Translations under genes and position numbers: made by a program
Part shown: piece by piece, positions 25,321-33,222 of the stretch
Position numbering within the stretch: the first letter of the stretch is position 1
How the letters are laid out: every line of letters starts with the position of its first letter
NCBI GenBank assembly: GCA_001817915.1
Contig: MHJJ01000002.1
Location: forward strand, 207-60,855
From: Candidatus Harrisonbacteria bacterium RIFCSPLOWO2_01_FULL_44_18
Lineage (GTDB): Bacteria; Patescibacteriota; Minisyncoccia; UBA6257; WO2-44-18
Length of the DNA: 60,649 nucleotides
Reading direction: 5' to 3'
Notes under the pieces: generated by a model
Database searches by the model: none
Told to the model about the DNA's origin: nothing
What the model saw: only the letters and a program-made list of their open reading frames with translations

Positions 25321-25447
25321 CGTGCCTCGCTGCTGCGAGTCACGCGCAGACTCTCGCAGACGTCACGCAGAATAACGCAGAAAATTTCTGCGACCGTCTG
25401 CGTCAATTCTGCATACTTCTGCGCGTGCCTCACAAAAGTGAGGCACG
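25321..25447 (-). repeat. R1 insertion in 16S helix 17 (V3)
   Basis: Left hairpin CGTGCCTCGCTGCTGCGAG, R1 arms (CGCAGACTCTCGCAGACGT; TTCTGCGACCGTCTGCGTC), right hairpin CGTGCCTCAC/GTGAGGCACG. Ordinary 16S sequence resumes on both sides. Confidence 0.87.
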
Positions 25448-25790
25448 ACTTCATCCCAGCTAAAAGCAGTTTACAGACCGAAGCCCTTCTTCCTGCACGC
25501 GGCGTCGCTCGATCAGGCTTTCGCCCATTGTCGAATATTCTCGACTGCTGCCTCCCGTAGGAGTACGTTCCGTTCTCAGTAACGTCGTTGGGGAACAGCC
25601 TCTCAGCTCCCCTACCGGTCATAGCCTTGGTAGGCAATTACCCTACCAACTAGCTGATCGGACCTAAGCCCATCTTTGAGCGGCTCGCGCCTTTACTCTT
25701 GCGAGACTATCAGATATTACCCCGGGTTTCCCCGGACTATCTCTGACTCAAAGGTAGGTACTAGGGTATTACTAACTCGTTCGCCACTTG

Positions 25791-25908
25791 CCAATGCCGT
25801 GCATTGGCCGCGGACTTACACAGACTTCACGCAGACTTTCGCAGAATTTTACTTCTGCGTTTTTCTGCGTTTGTTCTGCGTCGTTCTGCGGTCAGTGCAC
25901 AGCACTGA
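25791..25908 (-). repeat. R1 insertion in 16S helix 6 (V1)
   Basis: Left hairpin CCAATGCCGTGCATTGG, R1 arms (CGGACTTACACAGACTTCAC; TTCTGCGTTTTTCTGCGTTT), right hairpin TCAGTGCACAGCACTGA, directly before CGTTCGACTTGCATGCC. Confidence 0.87.
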
Positions 25909-25980
25909 CACGTTCGACTTGCATGCCTTATCCACGCCGCCAGCGTTCATCCTGGACCAGGATCAAATCCTCTTAAATAT

Positions 25981-26205
25981 AGAAGCGGAAATACGCGGAA
26001 ATAAAATCAATTAGAGGCAGATCAACGCGAAAATAAATCCGCGTAAATCTGCTTCTATAAAAATTCGAATCCGCGTAAATCTGCTTCTATGGAAAATTGG
26101 GACAACTATAAAATCTTCAATAATTCTATTTTTTTATCAACGTCCTATCAATCCCATCGTGCCTTTCGCGTCATTCCGCGTTTATTCTTTCGCATCGACT
26201 CTTAC
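25981..26205. repeat. R1-related repeats upstream of the 16S gene
   Basis: AGAAGCGGAAATACGCGGAA, then two copies of ATCCGCGTAAATCTGCTTCT and a further TTCCGCGTTTATTC stretch. The 390-nt gap 25979-26369 holds these, presumably the 16S promoter, and the rpmE promoter. No gene is seen. Confidence 0.65.
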
Positions 26206-26333
26206 AATAACACATCCGGCCCGCTCTTCGTTAATTTTTAACCAAGAACCGGCCGGATGAATTAAAACGTTTTAAATTGTTAAATAATAATTATCGCATC
26301 TTTGTACTTCCCATTATATTTGTATCAAGGGTC

Positions 26334-26362
26334 TTGTCAAGAGGCATAAAGGGCTGTAGTAT
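26334..26362 (+). promoter_or_regulatory. rpmE promoter, leaderless
   Basis: TTGTCA, 17 nt, TAGTAT, then AAAACTT and ATG: the start codon is exactly 7 nt after the -10 box. Confidence 0.7.
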
Positions 26363-26369
26363 AAAACTT

Positions 26370-26624
26370 ATGAAAAAAGACATTCATCCTCAATATTACA
26401 ATGATACCGAAGTTCGCTGCGCCTGCGGCAACAAATTTAAAGTCGGCTCAACCAAGCCCGATCTTGATGTTGAAATTTGCTACAAATGCCATCCTTTTTA
26501 TACCGGTAAAGAAAAATTCATCGGCATCGCCGGCAAAGTTGAAAAATTCAAAGCTCGCCGCGCCAAAGCCGCCGCTAAACCAAAAACCGCAAAAAAACCG
26601 AGAGTGAAAAAACAAAAAAAGTAA
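26370..26624 (+). CDS. rpmE: Large ribosomal subunit protein bL31
   Basis: 84 residues from ATG 26370. [20 protein letters not shown] and KVEKFKARR match bL31. The zinc-type Cys set is kept (CAC in VRCACGNKF and [11 protein letters not shown]). A Lys/Ala/Pro-rich basic tail of about 25 residues extends the usual length. The ORF-track start 31 codons upstream reads through the promoter and is rejected. Confidence 0.92.
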   Translation: MKKDIHPQYYNDTEVRCACGNKFKVGSTKPDLDVEICYKCHPFYTGKEKFIGIAGKVEKFKARRAKAAAKPKTAKKPRVKKQKK

Positions 26625-26636
26625 CTACTTCAAACG

Positions 26637-26722
26637 ATTAATGACTAGTGGTTAGTTATTAATTTTCAGTTTAAAAATGGAAAATTTACTAGTCGCTAGC
26701 GGCTAATCACTAGTCGCTAAAC
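26637..26722. repeat. TAGTCGCTAG-type simple repeat
   Basis: ACTAGTCGCTAGCGGCTAAT and ACTAGTCGCTAAACA between rpmE and prfA. The same 7-nt unit is tandem at 39270-39340 and is embedded in rpe. Confidence 0.7.
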
Positions 26723-26725
26723 ATT

Positions 26726-27466
26726 ATGACCAATAAAATTATTCTAGAAATAAGGGCGGGGACAGGCGGCGATGAAGCCGCTATTTTTGCCGGCGATTTG
26801 GTGAGAATGTATCAAAAATACGCCGCTAAAAAGGGTTGGGCTTTTACCATTGTTGATTCCAGCCCGGGCACTATTGGCGGTTATAAAACTTTTGTCGGCC
26901 GTGTCACGGGAGAAGGAACGTATGACGCGCTCAAGCAAGAATCCGGCACTCATCGCGTCCAAAGAATACCGGCTACCGAAAAAGCCGGCCGCGTGCATAC
27001 ATCCACCGCCACCGTCGCCATCCTGCCGGAAATTGAACCAAAGGAACTAGTGATTAATCCCAATGATATTGAGGTTTCTTTTTCGCGCGCCGGCGGACCA
27101 GGCGGCCAAAATGTAAATAAAGTAGAAACTGCGGTACGGATCACTCATAAACCGTCGGGCATCGTCATCTCTTCCCGAGCCGAACGTTCCCAACATGCCA
27201 ACCGTGAAGCGGCAATGTCAATTTTGCGCGCCAAACTCTATGAAATACAAAAAGAAAAAGAGTTTGAACAAATCGCCGGCGAAAGAAAACAGCAAGTCGG
27301 CACCGCCGAAAGAGCGGAAAAAATAAGAACATATAATTTCCCGGATGACCGCATCGCCGACCACCGATTTAATGTGAAAATCCACGGAATTGAACGCGTC
27401 CTCGATGGGGACCTGGGCATATTGTTAGAAAAAATAGCTAAATCAGTCCGCCAGAAAACGAATTGA
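26726..27466 (+). CDS. prfA: Peptide chain release factor 1, without the N-terminal domain
   Basis: 246 residues against about 355 in typical RF1. The catalytic [13 protein letters not shown] loop and the RF1-type codon-recognition PAT tripeptide ([13 protein letters not shown]) are intact, so it should read UAA/UAG. The usual domain 1 (about 105 residues, contacting uL11 and the GTPase centre) is absent: the protein starts at [14 protein letters not shown]. The upstream 100 nt are only repeats, so I see no missing exon. It resembles the short organellar and rescue-type RFs in architecture. Confidence 0.88.
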   Translation: MTNKIILEIRAGTGGDEAAIFAGDLVRMYQKYAAKKGWAFTIVDSSPGTIGGYKTFVGRVTGEGTYDALKQESGTHRVQRIPATEKAGRVHTSTATVAILPEIEPKELVINPNDIEVSFSRAGGPGGQNVNKVETAVRITHKPSGIVISSRAERSQHANREAAMSILRAKLYEIQKEKEFEQIAGERKQQVGTAERAEKIRTYNFPDDRIADHRFNVKIHGIERVLDGDLGILLEKIAKSVRQKTN

Positions 27467-27485
27467 TCGAAAAATTTATCAAAAT

Positions 27486-27513
27486 AGAAAAAGCCGCGAT
27501 TTTGTCGCGGCTA
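27486..27513 (-). terminator. Rho-independent terminator for the zinc-ribbon genes
   Basis: On the minus strand AGCCGCGA, a CAAAA loop, TCGCGGCT, then TTTTCT, 12 nt after the stop at 27525. Confidence 0.8.
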
Positions 27514-27524
27514 TTTATTCCACT

Positions 27525-27704
27525 TTATGTGTACCTCCCGAAATTCCCACAACTCGTCATATCCTTCACGGTAGGCATTGCCTCTACCCGGACGTTAATC
27601 TCATCTTCATCAAAACGCAATCGGGCATTACAGTTGGGGCACTTGAGTTGAAATTTCCATCCGTAGACATCGTCATGCGCGTTAGAAATTACGCCCCATT
27701 TCAT
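27525..27704 (-). CDS. Small zinc-knuckle protein (second part of a split zinc ribbon?)
   Basis: 59 residues, not in the ORF track. MKWGVISNAHDDVYGWKF is followed by LKCPNCNARLRF, one CPxC knuckle. Its ATG overlaps the TGA of the upstream ORF (ATGA), and a terminator follows directly. With the upstream CSQCG knuckle it would make a complete four-Cys ribbon, so the two may be one gene broken by a frameshift or a coupled pair. Confidence 0.5.
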   Translation of the reverse strand: MKWGVISNAHDDVYGWKFQLKCPNCNARLRFDEDEINVRVEAMPTVKDMTSCGNFGRYT

Positions 27705-27814
27705 CTAAAATTTTTCCTTCGGAAATTAACACCGGGAATTCCAACTCCGCACTGTGAACAAGTCACCACTAGAACATCGAGAAGTTGCTCGAAAAATCGC
27801 TTACTGTTTTGCAT
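27701..27814 (-). CDS. Small zinc-knuckle protein (first part)
   Basis: 37 residues, below the ORF-track limit. It begins MQNSKRFFEQLLDVLVVT and contains TCSQCGVGIPG, a CxxC knuckle of zinc-ribbon type. It overlaps the following ORF by 4 nt. Upstream AAAAAGGATA may be a weak ribosome-binding site. Confidence 0.45.
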   Translation of the reverse strand: MQNSKRFFEQLLDVLVVTCSQCGVGIPGVNFRRKNFR

Positions 27815-28228
27815 AGATTTACTGTATCCTTTTTTCAAAATCCCCACCGCGCACCCCCTTCAAAAAATGACCGTTTTGGCTCTTACGACGCTCGGAGCCA
27901 TTTCAATGTACCGCCATTATATTATTATATTCACGAAAATAACGCAACACATGCAATACCCGGACAGCGCGCGCGATCCCTCGATCATCCTCCCTATTAT
28001 GTATGCTATAGCTTACGTAACGGGAGTTTAAGAAATTACGTGATCAATATCTAGGTGGTCAATATCTATCTAAACTCAGGCTAAACTCATATAACGCACA
28101 CAAATGTTCATTCCAACGTTCTTAAGAACGTTGGAATGAACATTCGAACTATCTAATTAAGGCGAAAAATGAAGAATAAACTTCCATGGCCTTACGCCCG
28201 TGGTTTTCGTTCGGAAGTTCGACATATA
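27815..28228. other. Non-coding gap with a large perfect palindrome
   Basis: No supportable gene. It contains a degenerate half of the R9 palindrome near 27998-28026 (TATGCTATAGC, then GTAACGGGAG), the 42-nt palindrome at 28103-28144 and a weaker stem ending GGAAGTT at 28217. The ORF at 27648-28031 is a shadow of the zinc-ribbon genes and then gap sequence. Confidence 0.55.
28103..28144. repeat. Perfect 42-nt palindrome
   Basis: Half-site AATGTTCATTCCAACGTTC, then TT|AA and the exact complement, no loop. There is no T-tract next to it, so it is not a standard terminator. No second copy in the window. Confidence 0.85.
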
Positions 28229-28258
28229 AAAACAGCGAACTTATTAGTTCGCTGTTTT
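28226..28258 (-). terminator. Terminator overlapping the end of the 28244 gene
   Basis: AACAGCGAAC, TAATAA loop, GTTCGCTGTT, TTTAT on the minus strand. The gene's TAA lies in the loop. The plus strand also carries a T-tract, so it may act both ways. Confidence 0.7.
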
Positions 28259-28411
28259 GGTTTTTTTATTTTTTTTTTGGGGGGGGGCTAACCTAGCAAA
28301 AACCTTGTCCGCAAATTTTAGTTGCCCCTGCGTGGCTCTATCTGAGGAATTTGTAAGCCCATGTTGAATCCTCATATCACACTTCCCGGAACAACCACAC
28401 CAATAACACAT
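28244..28411 (-). CDS. Small Cys-rich peptide
   Basis: 55 residues from ATG 28411 (the ORF track gives a longer frame from 28480 that overlaps the HTH gene). The start MCYWCGCSGKC has four closely spaced Cys. The end is basic and coded by homopolymer tracts C9 and A9, which makes its C-terminus prone to slippage. The stop lies inside a terminator hairpin, which supports a real gene. It starts 20 nt after the HTH gene stop. Confidence 0.5.
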   Translation of the reverse strand: MCYWCGCSGKCDMRIQHGLTNSSDRATQGQLKFADKVFARLAPPQKKNKKTKTAN

Positions 28412-28431
28412 ATAGTCGTCTTCGCCTTTTT

Positions 28432-28710
28432 TCAACGCGCGCCTCCTTTCTTGCCGGCAAACCACGGCCTGATACACCATTGAAAATTCATTGCCCTGGC
28501 CAAACGAACCATCTGCGGAACAGTCATGCTAATTTCGCCATCCAGAAGGTCCTGCAAATACCTCTCGCTAACACCGAGACGACGGGCCAATTCCTGTCTA
28601 GACACTTTCTGGCGATCCATTTCGTTATAAATTCCGATGACAATCTGCAACTGCAATCCTGCAATTTCAAAAGCAACATCACGCTTTCCGAATTTCGTGA
28701 CCCGGGCCAT
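28432..28710 (-). CDS. XRE-family helix-turn-helix regulator
   Basis: 92 residues from ATG 28710, chosen for GGAGGA 5 nt before it; the ORF-track start is 55 codons too far. MDRQKVSRQELARRLGVSERYLQDLLDGE is a Cro/XRE-type HTH. It may be an antitoxin or a phage-type regulator; no partner toxin is evident. TTGCTT, 16 nt, TAAGAT upstream is a likely promoter. Confidence 0.85.
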   Translation of the reverse strand: MARVTKFGKRDVAFEIAGLQLQIVIGIYNEMDRQKVSRQELARRLGVSERYLQDLLDGEISMTVPQMVRLARAMNFQWCIRPWFAGKKGGAR

Positions 28711-28783
28711 AGTTCCTCCAAAAATAAACTGTCGATATCTTAGCACAAAAGAAAAATAAAGCAAAATGACCTTGTGTAGAAAA

Positions 28784-28803
28784 AAGCGGCCATGGGGCCG
28801 CTT
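28784..28803 (-). terminator. Terminator of the 28812-30197 gene
   Basis: AAGCGGCCCCATGGCCGCTT followed by TTTTCT on the minus strand, 9 nt after the stop. Confidence 0.8.
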
Positions 28804-28811
28804 AAACTTTA

Positions 28812-30197
28812 CTAAACAATAACGTACGCTTCGGTTCCGCCGACGCTTTCCAGAAAGTAGGGCTGGTGATTCCAATAACCGCCGAGTTTTTCAATTTTTT
28901 CAAGAGAAACCGGCAGCAAATCAAAAACATCAATACCATTCTGAATCTTGTGCCGCTGGCCCTTGTTTTTTCCCGATCTCAGCGTCGGCCCATTATTTCC
29001 CAGCACCACTCGTTCAATTCCTACCGCGCGAGCGTATCCTTTTAAAAATTCAAATAACGCTTTCCTAATTTCGCGTTTCAAAGATCGGTTTCGATAGCTC
29101 GAATGAATTTCAACGGAATCAATCATCAAAACGGGTTTTTGATTGTCTAAAAATACAAAAAGATAACAATGGCCGACGTGATATTCTTGTCCGTCTTTTT
29201 TTTCGATGATTTTTACCACTTGGATACCTTTGTCAACCAGATAATCTAAAACGCCGGCGGGACGCCGCTTCCCGGGCACTCCCGGAAGCCGCACGGCGGG
29301 ATAAACGTCTTTTTCGCCGATGGATAAACAATTCTCGAGAAAATTACCTAAAAAAAGTGACTGAAAATCATTGCGATCCCAGAGCTCAATTCTAAAATTT
29401 CTAACTCCAAAAACGAAAAATTCTTTTACCATTGATTGAATAAGATATAGCCGATCCATGAAACCGCGCGCCACTTTAATTTTTTTTCCACTTCCGGGCT
29501 TTCTCGTCAAATATTCTATGCCCTTAAAGAGCGTTGGGAAAAGTTCTTCAAGCAAAACTTCTGATAATTGCCCCCTCATAACTTCCGCCTTCTTTTTCCT
29601 GAGGGCCATACAATCTTTCAAAATACTTGGCCGCAAAGGATGACTTTTATCAAGGGCGTGTTCCAGCAAAAGTAATTCTTCATCTAATTGCTGCCACCGA
29701 GAAGAGGGGTTGGTTTTTATTTTAATACTGGCATTAACCGGCGAATAATTTACCCATTGTTCCCAATTAAGACCAAGCGAAGAGAACGTTTTCGTCAGCA
29801 ACAAATTATGAACGGCTATCTGCCGAGATAAAACATCGCCGTCAAACAAACGGAAATTGATAAGACCGTCGGAAAACCAATGCGGATTTTTATCCCTGAC
29901 AACTTGCGTATCAAAATAGCGGAAGTAAATAAACACAAAAAGCTCCTGAATTTCCAGCGGTTCGGTTTTTAAGAGTTTAAAATGTTCGCAAAGCTTTGCG
30001 ATAAAAGAAAACTCTTCATCGCTCGTCCCCGCTTTTCTTAAAAGCTTTATAAGCTCCTCGAAGATGCTCGTGTATTCTCTCATTCTTTCTCTAATCGATG
30101 TCAAACGCCATTCTCGCCATTTTCTCGGCTTATTTCCGCATCTGAAGACAATTTCCTCGGCAAACGGATCAAGGCATTTTGGCGGCATTCCTGTCAT
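28812..30197 (-). CDS. Protein of unknown function with a GNAT-like C-terminus
   Basis: 461 residues from ATG 30197, with GGAGGAG 6 nt before it. The ORF-track TTG start lies in the Shine-Dalgarno itself. The N-terminal 300 residues are mainly helical with no known motif. The C-terminal part (YHVGHCYLFVFLDNQKPVLM, SVEIHSSYRNRSLKREIRKA, then GIERVVLGNNGP) has the strand-helix pattern of an acetyltransferase fold, but the acetyl-CoA loop is not clear. It has its own terminator and probably its own transcript. Confidence 0.6.
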   Translation of the reverse strand: MTGMPPKCLDPFAEEIVFRCGNKPRKWREWRLTSIRERMREYTSIFEELIKLLRKAGTSDEEFSFIAKLCEHFKLLKTEPLEIQELFVFIYFRYFDTQVVRDKNPHWFSDGLINFRLFDGDVLSRQIAVHNLLLTKTFSSLGLNWEQWVNYSPVNASIKIKTNPSSRWQQLDEELLLLEHALDKSHPLRPSILKDCMALRKKKAEVMRGQLSEVLLEELFPTLFKGIEYLTRKPGSGKKIKVARGFMDRLYLIQSMVKEFFVFGVRNFRIELWDRNDFQSLFLGNFLENCLSIGEKDVYPAVRLPGVPGKRRPAGVLDYLVDKGIQVVKIIEKKDGQEYHVGHCYLFVFLDNQKPVLMIDSVEIHSSYRNRSLKREIRKALFEFLKGYARAVGIERVVLGNNGPTLRSGKNKGQRHKIQNGIDVFDLLPVSLEKIEKLGGYWNHQPYFLESVGGTEAYVIV

Positions 30198-30331
30198 TGG
30201 CTTCTCCTCCAATCGCGTATTCTGTTGTCAACTTGAACTGCCAATAGAATAACAAAAATAAAAGCCGTCCGTCAACCGACTGTACTGGACGGGTACATCG
30301 GTGACACTTTTACGGAGTTTATTGCTGGGCG

Positions 30332-30943
30332 TCACTGACGTATCTCACTCAATTTATTTTCAATAATCGGCTTTAATCTTTTCAGCGCCTTCAGGCGATG
30401 ATTCGCTAAATCATGTTCTTCGTTAGTTAAATCTTTAAACAACTTCCCAAATCGCGGAATAAACAACAAAGATCGGAAAGGATACCCAGGCCGCACTTCT
30501 TTCGGCCGCTCTTCAACGATATAACCGCTTAATGACTCTGATTCAGTGACGCATTCAACGCCGTCAAAAAACGCGACAACGGTACGCAAACGAGCAGACC
30601 TTCGCGCCCTTGGCACATCTTTTATTTTTGCCAAAATATGATCCACTATTCCCCAATCGGTCATTTCTCTGCCTATCCAGCGCCGACTTCTGACTCCGGG
30701 TTCTCCACCAAGAGCGTCGATTTCCAATCCGCCATCGTCCGCGAGCGTCGGAATGCCGCAAACTGCATAATACCCCTTGGCTTTTAATATCGCGTTTTCT
30801 TCAAATGTTTTCCCGGTTTCCTCAATCGAGGGCGCGTCGGGAAAATCAGTTAAAAACCGGCAAGAAATTCTGAAGTCTTTCAAAAAATCGCTCATCTCCT
30901 TGGCCTTCCCCGGATTAGTTGTGGCAATAAGCAATTGCTTCAT
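30332..30943 (-). CDS. rdgB: Non-canonical purine NTP pyrophosphatase (RdgB/HAM1)
   Basis: 203 residues. IATTNPGKAKEM, SIEETGKTFEENAILKAKGY and LADDGGLEIDALGGEPGVRS are the three family blocks with the catalytic Asp pair. It removes dITP/XTP from the nucleotide pool. The C-terminal HRLKAL is the usual specificity motif. It overlaps the next upstream gene by 4 nt. Confidence 0.93.
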   Translation of the reverse strand: MKQLLIATTNPGKAKEMSDFLKDFRISCRFLTDFPDAPSIEETGKTFEENAILKAKGYYAVCGIPTLADDGGLEIDALGGEPGVRSRRWIGREMTDWGIVDHILAKIKDVPRARRSARLRTVVAFFDGVECVTESESLSGYIVEERPKEVRPGYPFRSLLFIPRFGKLFKDLTNEEHDLANHRLKALKRLKPIIENKLSEIRQ

Positions 30944-32409
30944 TGCGAATTCAAAATATCTATATCTTGCTGGAATTTCCGCGCTTGCTCCGCGACTCGA
31001 TAGCCGTATCGGCCGAAACTAATATGGGAACGCCATTTGCTTCCGGCGTAATACTTAGCCGCGGCGCATTTCTCAATATCAAACTGCTTATCGTAGGCGC
31101 CGTTACAACCGCGAAGCGAATCTTTAAGATATAACGCCGTCGCCACGAAAGCATCGCCGTTATTCCAGGGATTCGGCGGATTACTGCCGTTGATTTCAGA
31201 AATTTTTTCGCCGTATAAAACCCAGGTGGATGGAATAAATTGAGCCGAACCCATGGCGCCGCCGAAATATCCGTCGCGATTCGGGCAAGAAACCATTACC
31301 GGTTCCGGCGGAGCTTTTCCGGCGGCTTTCAGGTCGGAAAGAAGGGCTAAAAATTTTGGGAGGTCGCGCGTCGGATGCATTGCTTTTTCGTAACTGCAAC
31401 GGCCGACATTTTGGCCGAGCGCCGATTCCCTGTCTAAAACCGCGAGTATCAAAGCCGCTCGCGCGCCCGTCGCCTGTTCGGCGAATTTCGCCAATTTGTA
31501 CGCCTCTTCAAAAGTCAATTCGCCGCCGCCTAATAAGTCAAAAATCCTGCCCCTGATTTGGGCGGCTGTTTTTTTGGTTTCCTTTAAAAGCTCTTGGTAT
31601 GCCGATTCTTTTCCCTTGGTAACGGTTAATAAATTATTTTTTTCTCCCTTAACATCTTTAGCCGCCACTTTCTGAGAAGCTTGATAGGCCTTTAACGCCG
31701 CGGCGTCGGTTCTTTTTAAACTCAACGTTTCTTTTTCTTCAAGTAAATCATTTTTCAAATCAATTATCTTTTTTAAAGTTATCGTTAAATTGCTTTGCAA
31801 TTCGATTAAATTAGTGATGTCGCCGAAAAAATCCGATAATTTCGGGTTTTTTAAAAGTAGCGCGACCAAGCTGATGTTTTCGTTTTCGTAAACTTTTTGC
31901 AGCGACCCGGCTAGCGCTCCCTTATTTAAATCGATGTCGGACTCAGTTGTTTTAATTTGATTTTCGTTTTCATCAATCTCCTGATCCAATCTTTTCAAAG
32001 AAAGTTCGGTGGCTTTAATCTGTAAATCCAATTTCGCGATTTTAGCGTTTAATTTATCAATTTCTTTTTGTAAGGTAGTGCCTTCTTTTTTATAGCTTTG
32101 AATGGTACCCTCATATTCCGCGATTTGATTTTCCATTTGGGCTAACTGCTGCTCCAAATCCAGTCTTGCTTCCTCGCCGCCTTGAGCGGCAAAAGATTGG
32201 CTGTATTGATTGCGATAAACCGGCGCTACCGCCGATCCGAAAATCAAATAAGAAAAAACGCCTAACAGAAATAGGGCTTTAAGCGCGGTCTGAAGAGGTA
32301 CTCTTACAATCTTTGATCGCCGAAGAAAAATCCGTTTCGCGGGCAAAGAAAAAGGGTTAAGCTTTGAAGTTTTGATATCTAATATAACCTTGGGCCTTGG
32401 TCTTATCAT
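30940..32409 (-). CDS. Coiled-coil lytic transglycosylase-like protein
   Basis: 489 residues. A membrane helix near 43-62 is followed by a long coiled coil (about 75-300) like those of CwlO/PcsB-type division hydrolases. A C-terminal SLT_2/MltB-like domain follows: AALILAVLDRESALG with the catalytic Glu, GGAMGSAQFIPSTW, and WNNGDAFVATALYLKD. It probably cleaves glycan strands under control of the coiled coil. The combination of this coiled coil with a transglycosylase rather than an NlpC/CHAP domain is notable. Confidence 0.8.
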   Translation of the reverse strand: MIRPRPKVILDIKTSKLNPFSLPAKRIFLRRSKIVRVPLQTALKALFLLGVFSYLIFGSAVAPVYRNQYSQSFAAQGGEEARLDLEQQLAQMENQIAEYEGTIQSYKKEGTTLQKEIDKLNAKIAKLDLQIKATELSLKRLDQEIDENENQIKTTESDIDLNKGALAGSLQKVYENENISLVALLLKNPKLSDFFGDITNLIELQSNLTITLKKIIDLKNDLLEEKETLSLKRTDAAALKAYQASQKVAAKDVKGEKNNLLTVTKGKESAYQELLKETKKTAAQIRGRIFDLLGGGELTFEEAYKLAKFAEQATGARAALILAVLDRESALGQNVGRCSYEKAMHPTRDLPKFLALLSDLKAAGKAPPEPVMVSCPNRDGYFGGAMGSAQFIPSTWVLYGEKISEINGSNPPNPWNNGDAFVATALYLKDSLRGCNGAYDKQFDIEKCAAAKYYAGSKWRSHISFGRYGYRVAEQARKFQQDIDILNSQ

Positions 32410-32442
32410 CTTTACAATGATATCACAAAGACAACAAGAGGC

Positions 32443-33144
32443 TCATTTTTTGCTTTCAGTTGGCGCGGCTTGAGCTTCTCCAGTTTTTTCTTCAGTCTTG
32501 GCGGCCCGCGCGGCCTTTTTCTCTTCAGTTTCAACTTTTACCTCTTCAACGGCTGGCTTTTGGGCCAGGGCCTCTTCTTGTTCTTGGCTTAGGGGCGGTT
32601 TGACAATAGCGACAACGTTTTCCAGATCTACCAAAATTTTAACCTCCGGAGGAATATCCAAATCTTTTATGGCGATGCCCCGATCTAATTCAGAAAGCCG
32701 CCCCAAGTCTACCCTAATCGAATGAGGAATTTTATCGGGCAAGGCCTCGACGTCAACTGCCTGAATCGTCTTTACTAAAATGCCGCTTTTATTTTTAACT
32801 GCCGGCGCTTCGCCAAAAAATTCCAGCGGCACGCTGATTTTGATCCGTTCGTCCAATCTGACTTGATAAAAATCAATGCTGGCGATTTGATCGGTTACCG
32901 GATCATTCTGAACATTGTAAATCAAAACCGGCCGCTTCTCTTTGCTAGTCGCGGAATCAATAACAAGATCAACCATCGTATTTTCTCCGGCTTGCTTAAA
33001 AATCTTATTGAAATCTTTGACGGCGACGCTTAAATGCAAATTCTCAATACCCCGGCCGTAAAGTTCGGCGGGGACCAACCCGCTCTTGCGCAGTTCCTCC
33101 ACTTTCCTGCCAAAGACTTCTCTTTTTTGAACAGATAATTCCAT
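32443..33144 (-). CDS. rplY: Large ribosomal subunit protein bL25 (CTC form)
   Basis: 233 residues from ATG 33144; MELSVQKREVFGRKVEELRK is the standard start, and the ORF-track extension reads into a repeat. It has the 5S rRNA-binding L25 domain followed by the TL5/CTC beta domain (VPLEFFGEAPAVKNKSGI). An Ala/Glu/Lys-rich tail (TEEKKAARAAKTEEKTGEAQ) is typical. It binds 5S rRNA in the central protuberance. Confidence 0.93.
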   Translation of the reverse strand: MELSVQKREVFGRKVEELRKSGLVPAELYGRGIENLHLSVAVKDFNKIFKQAGENTMVDLVIDSATSKEKRPVLIYNVQNDPVTDQIASIDFYQVRLDERIKISVPLEFFGEAPAVKNKSGILVKTIQAVDVEALPDKIPHSIRVDLGRLSELDRGIAIKDLDIPPEVKILVDLENVVAIVKPPLSQEQEEALAQKPAVEEVKVETEEKKAARAAKTEEKTGEAQAAPTESKK

Positions 33145-33169
33145 AGCTTGTATTCCCACCAATATGGCT

Positions 33170-33222
33170 AATCCAGCACTAATATACAAATTCGTATATT
33201 CACGCTTGATCCGTATATTAGT
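33170..33222. repeat. Inverted repeat between rplY and fba
   Basis: CACTAATATACAAATTCGTA and TCCGTATATTAGTGAAG pair around a short centre. Similar ATACGAAT palindromes lie at 34194-34288 on the other side of fba. Confidence 0.6.

Noticed and set aside
27648-28031. 127-residue plus-strand ORF
   Set aside because: It is antisense to the zinc-knuckle ORFs, which have a terminator and Cys motifs.
28103-28144. 42-nt palindrome as a transcription terminator
   Set aside because: There is no T-tract on either side and no gene ends next to it.
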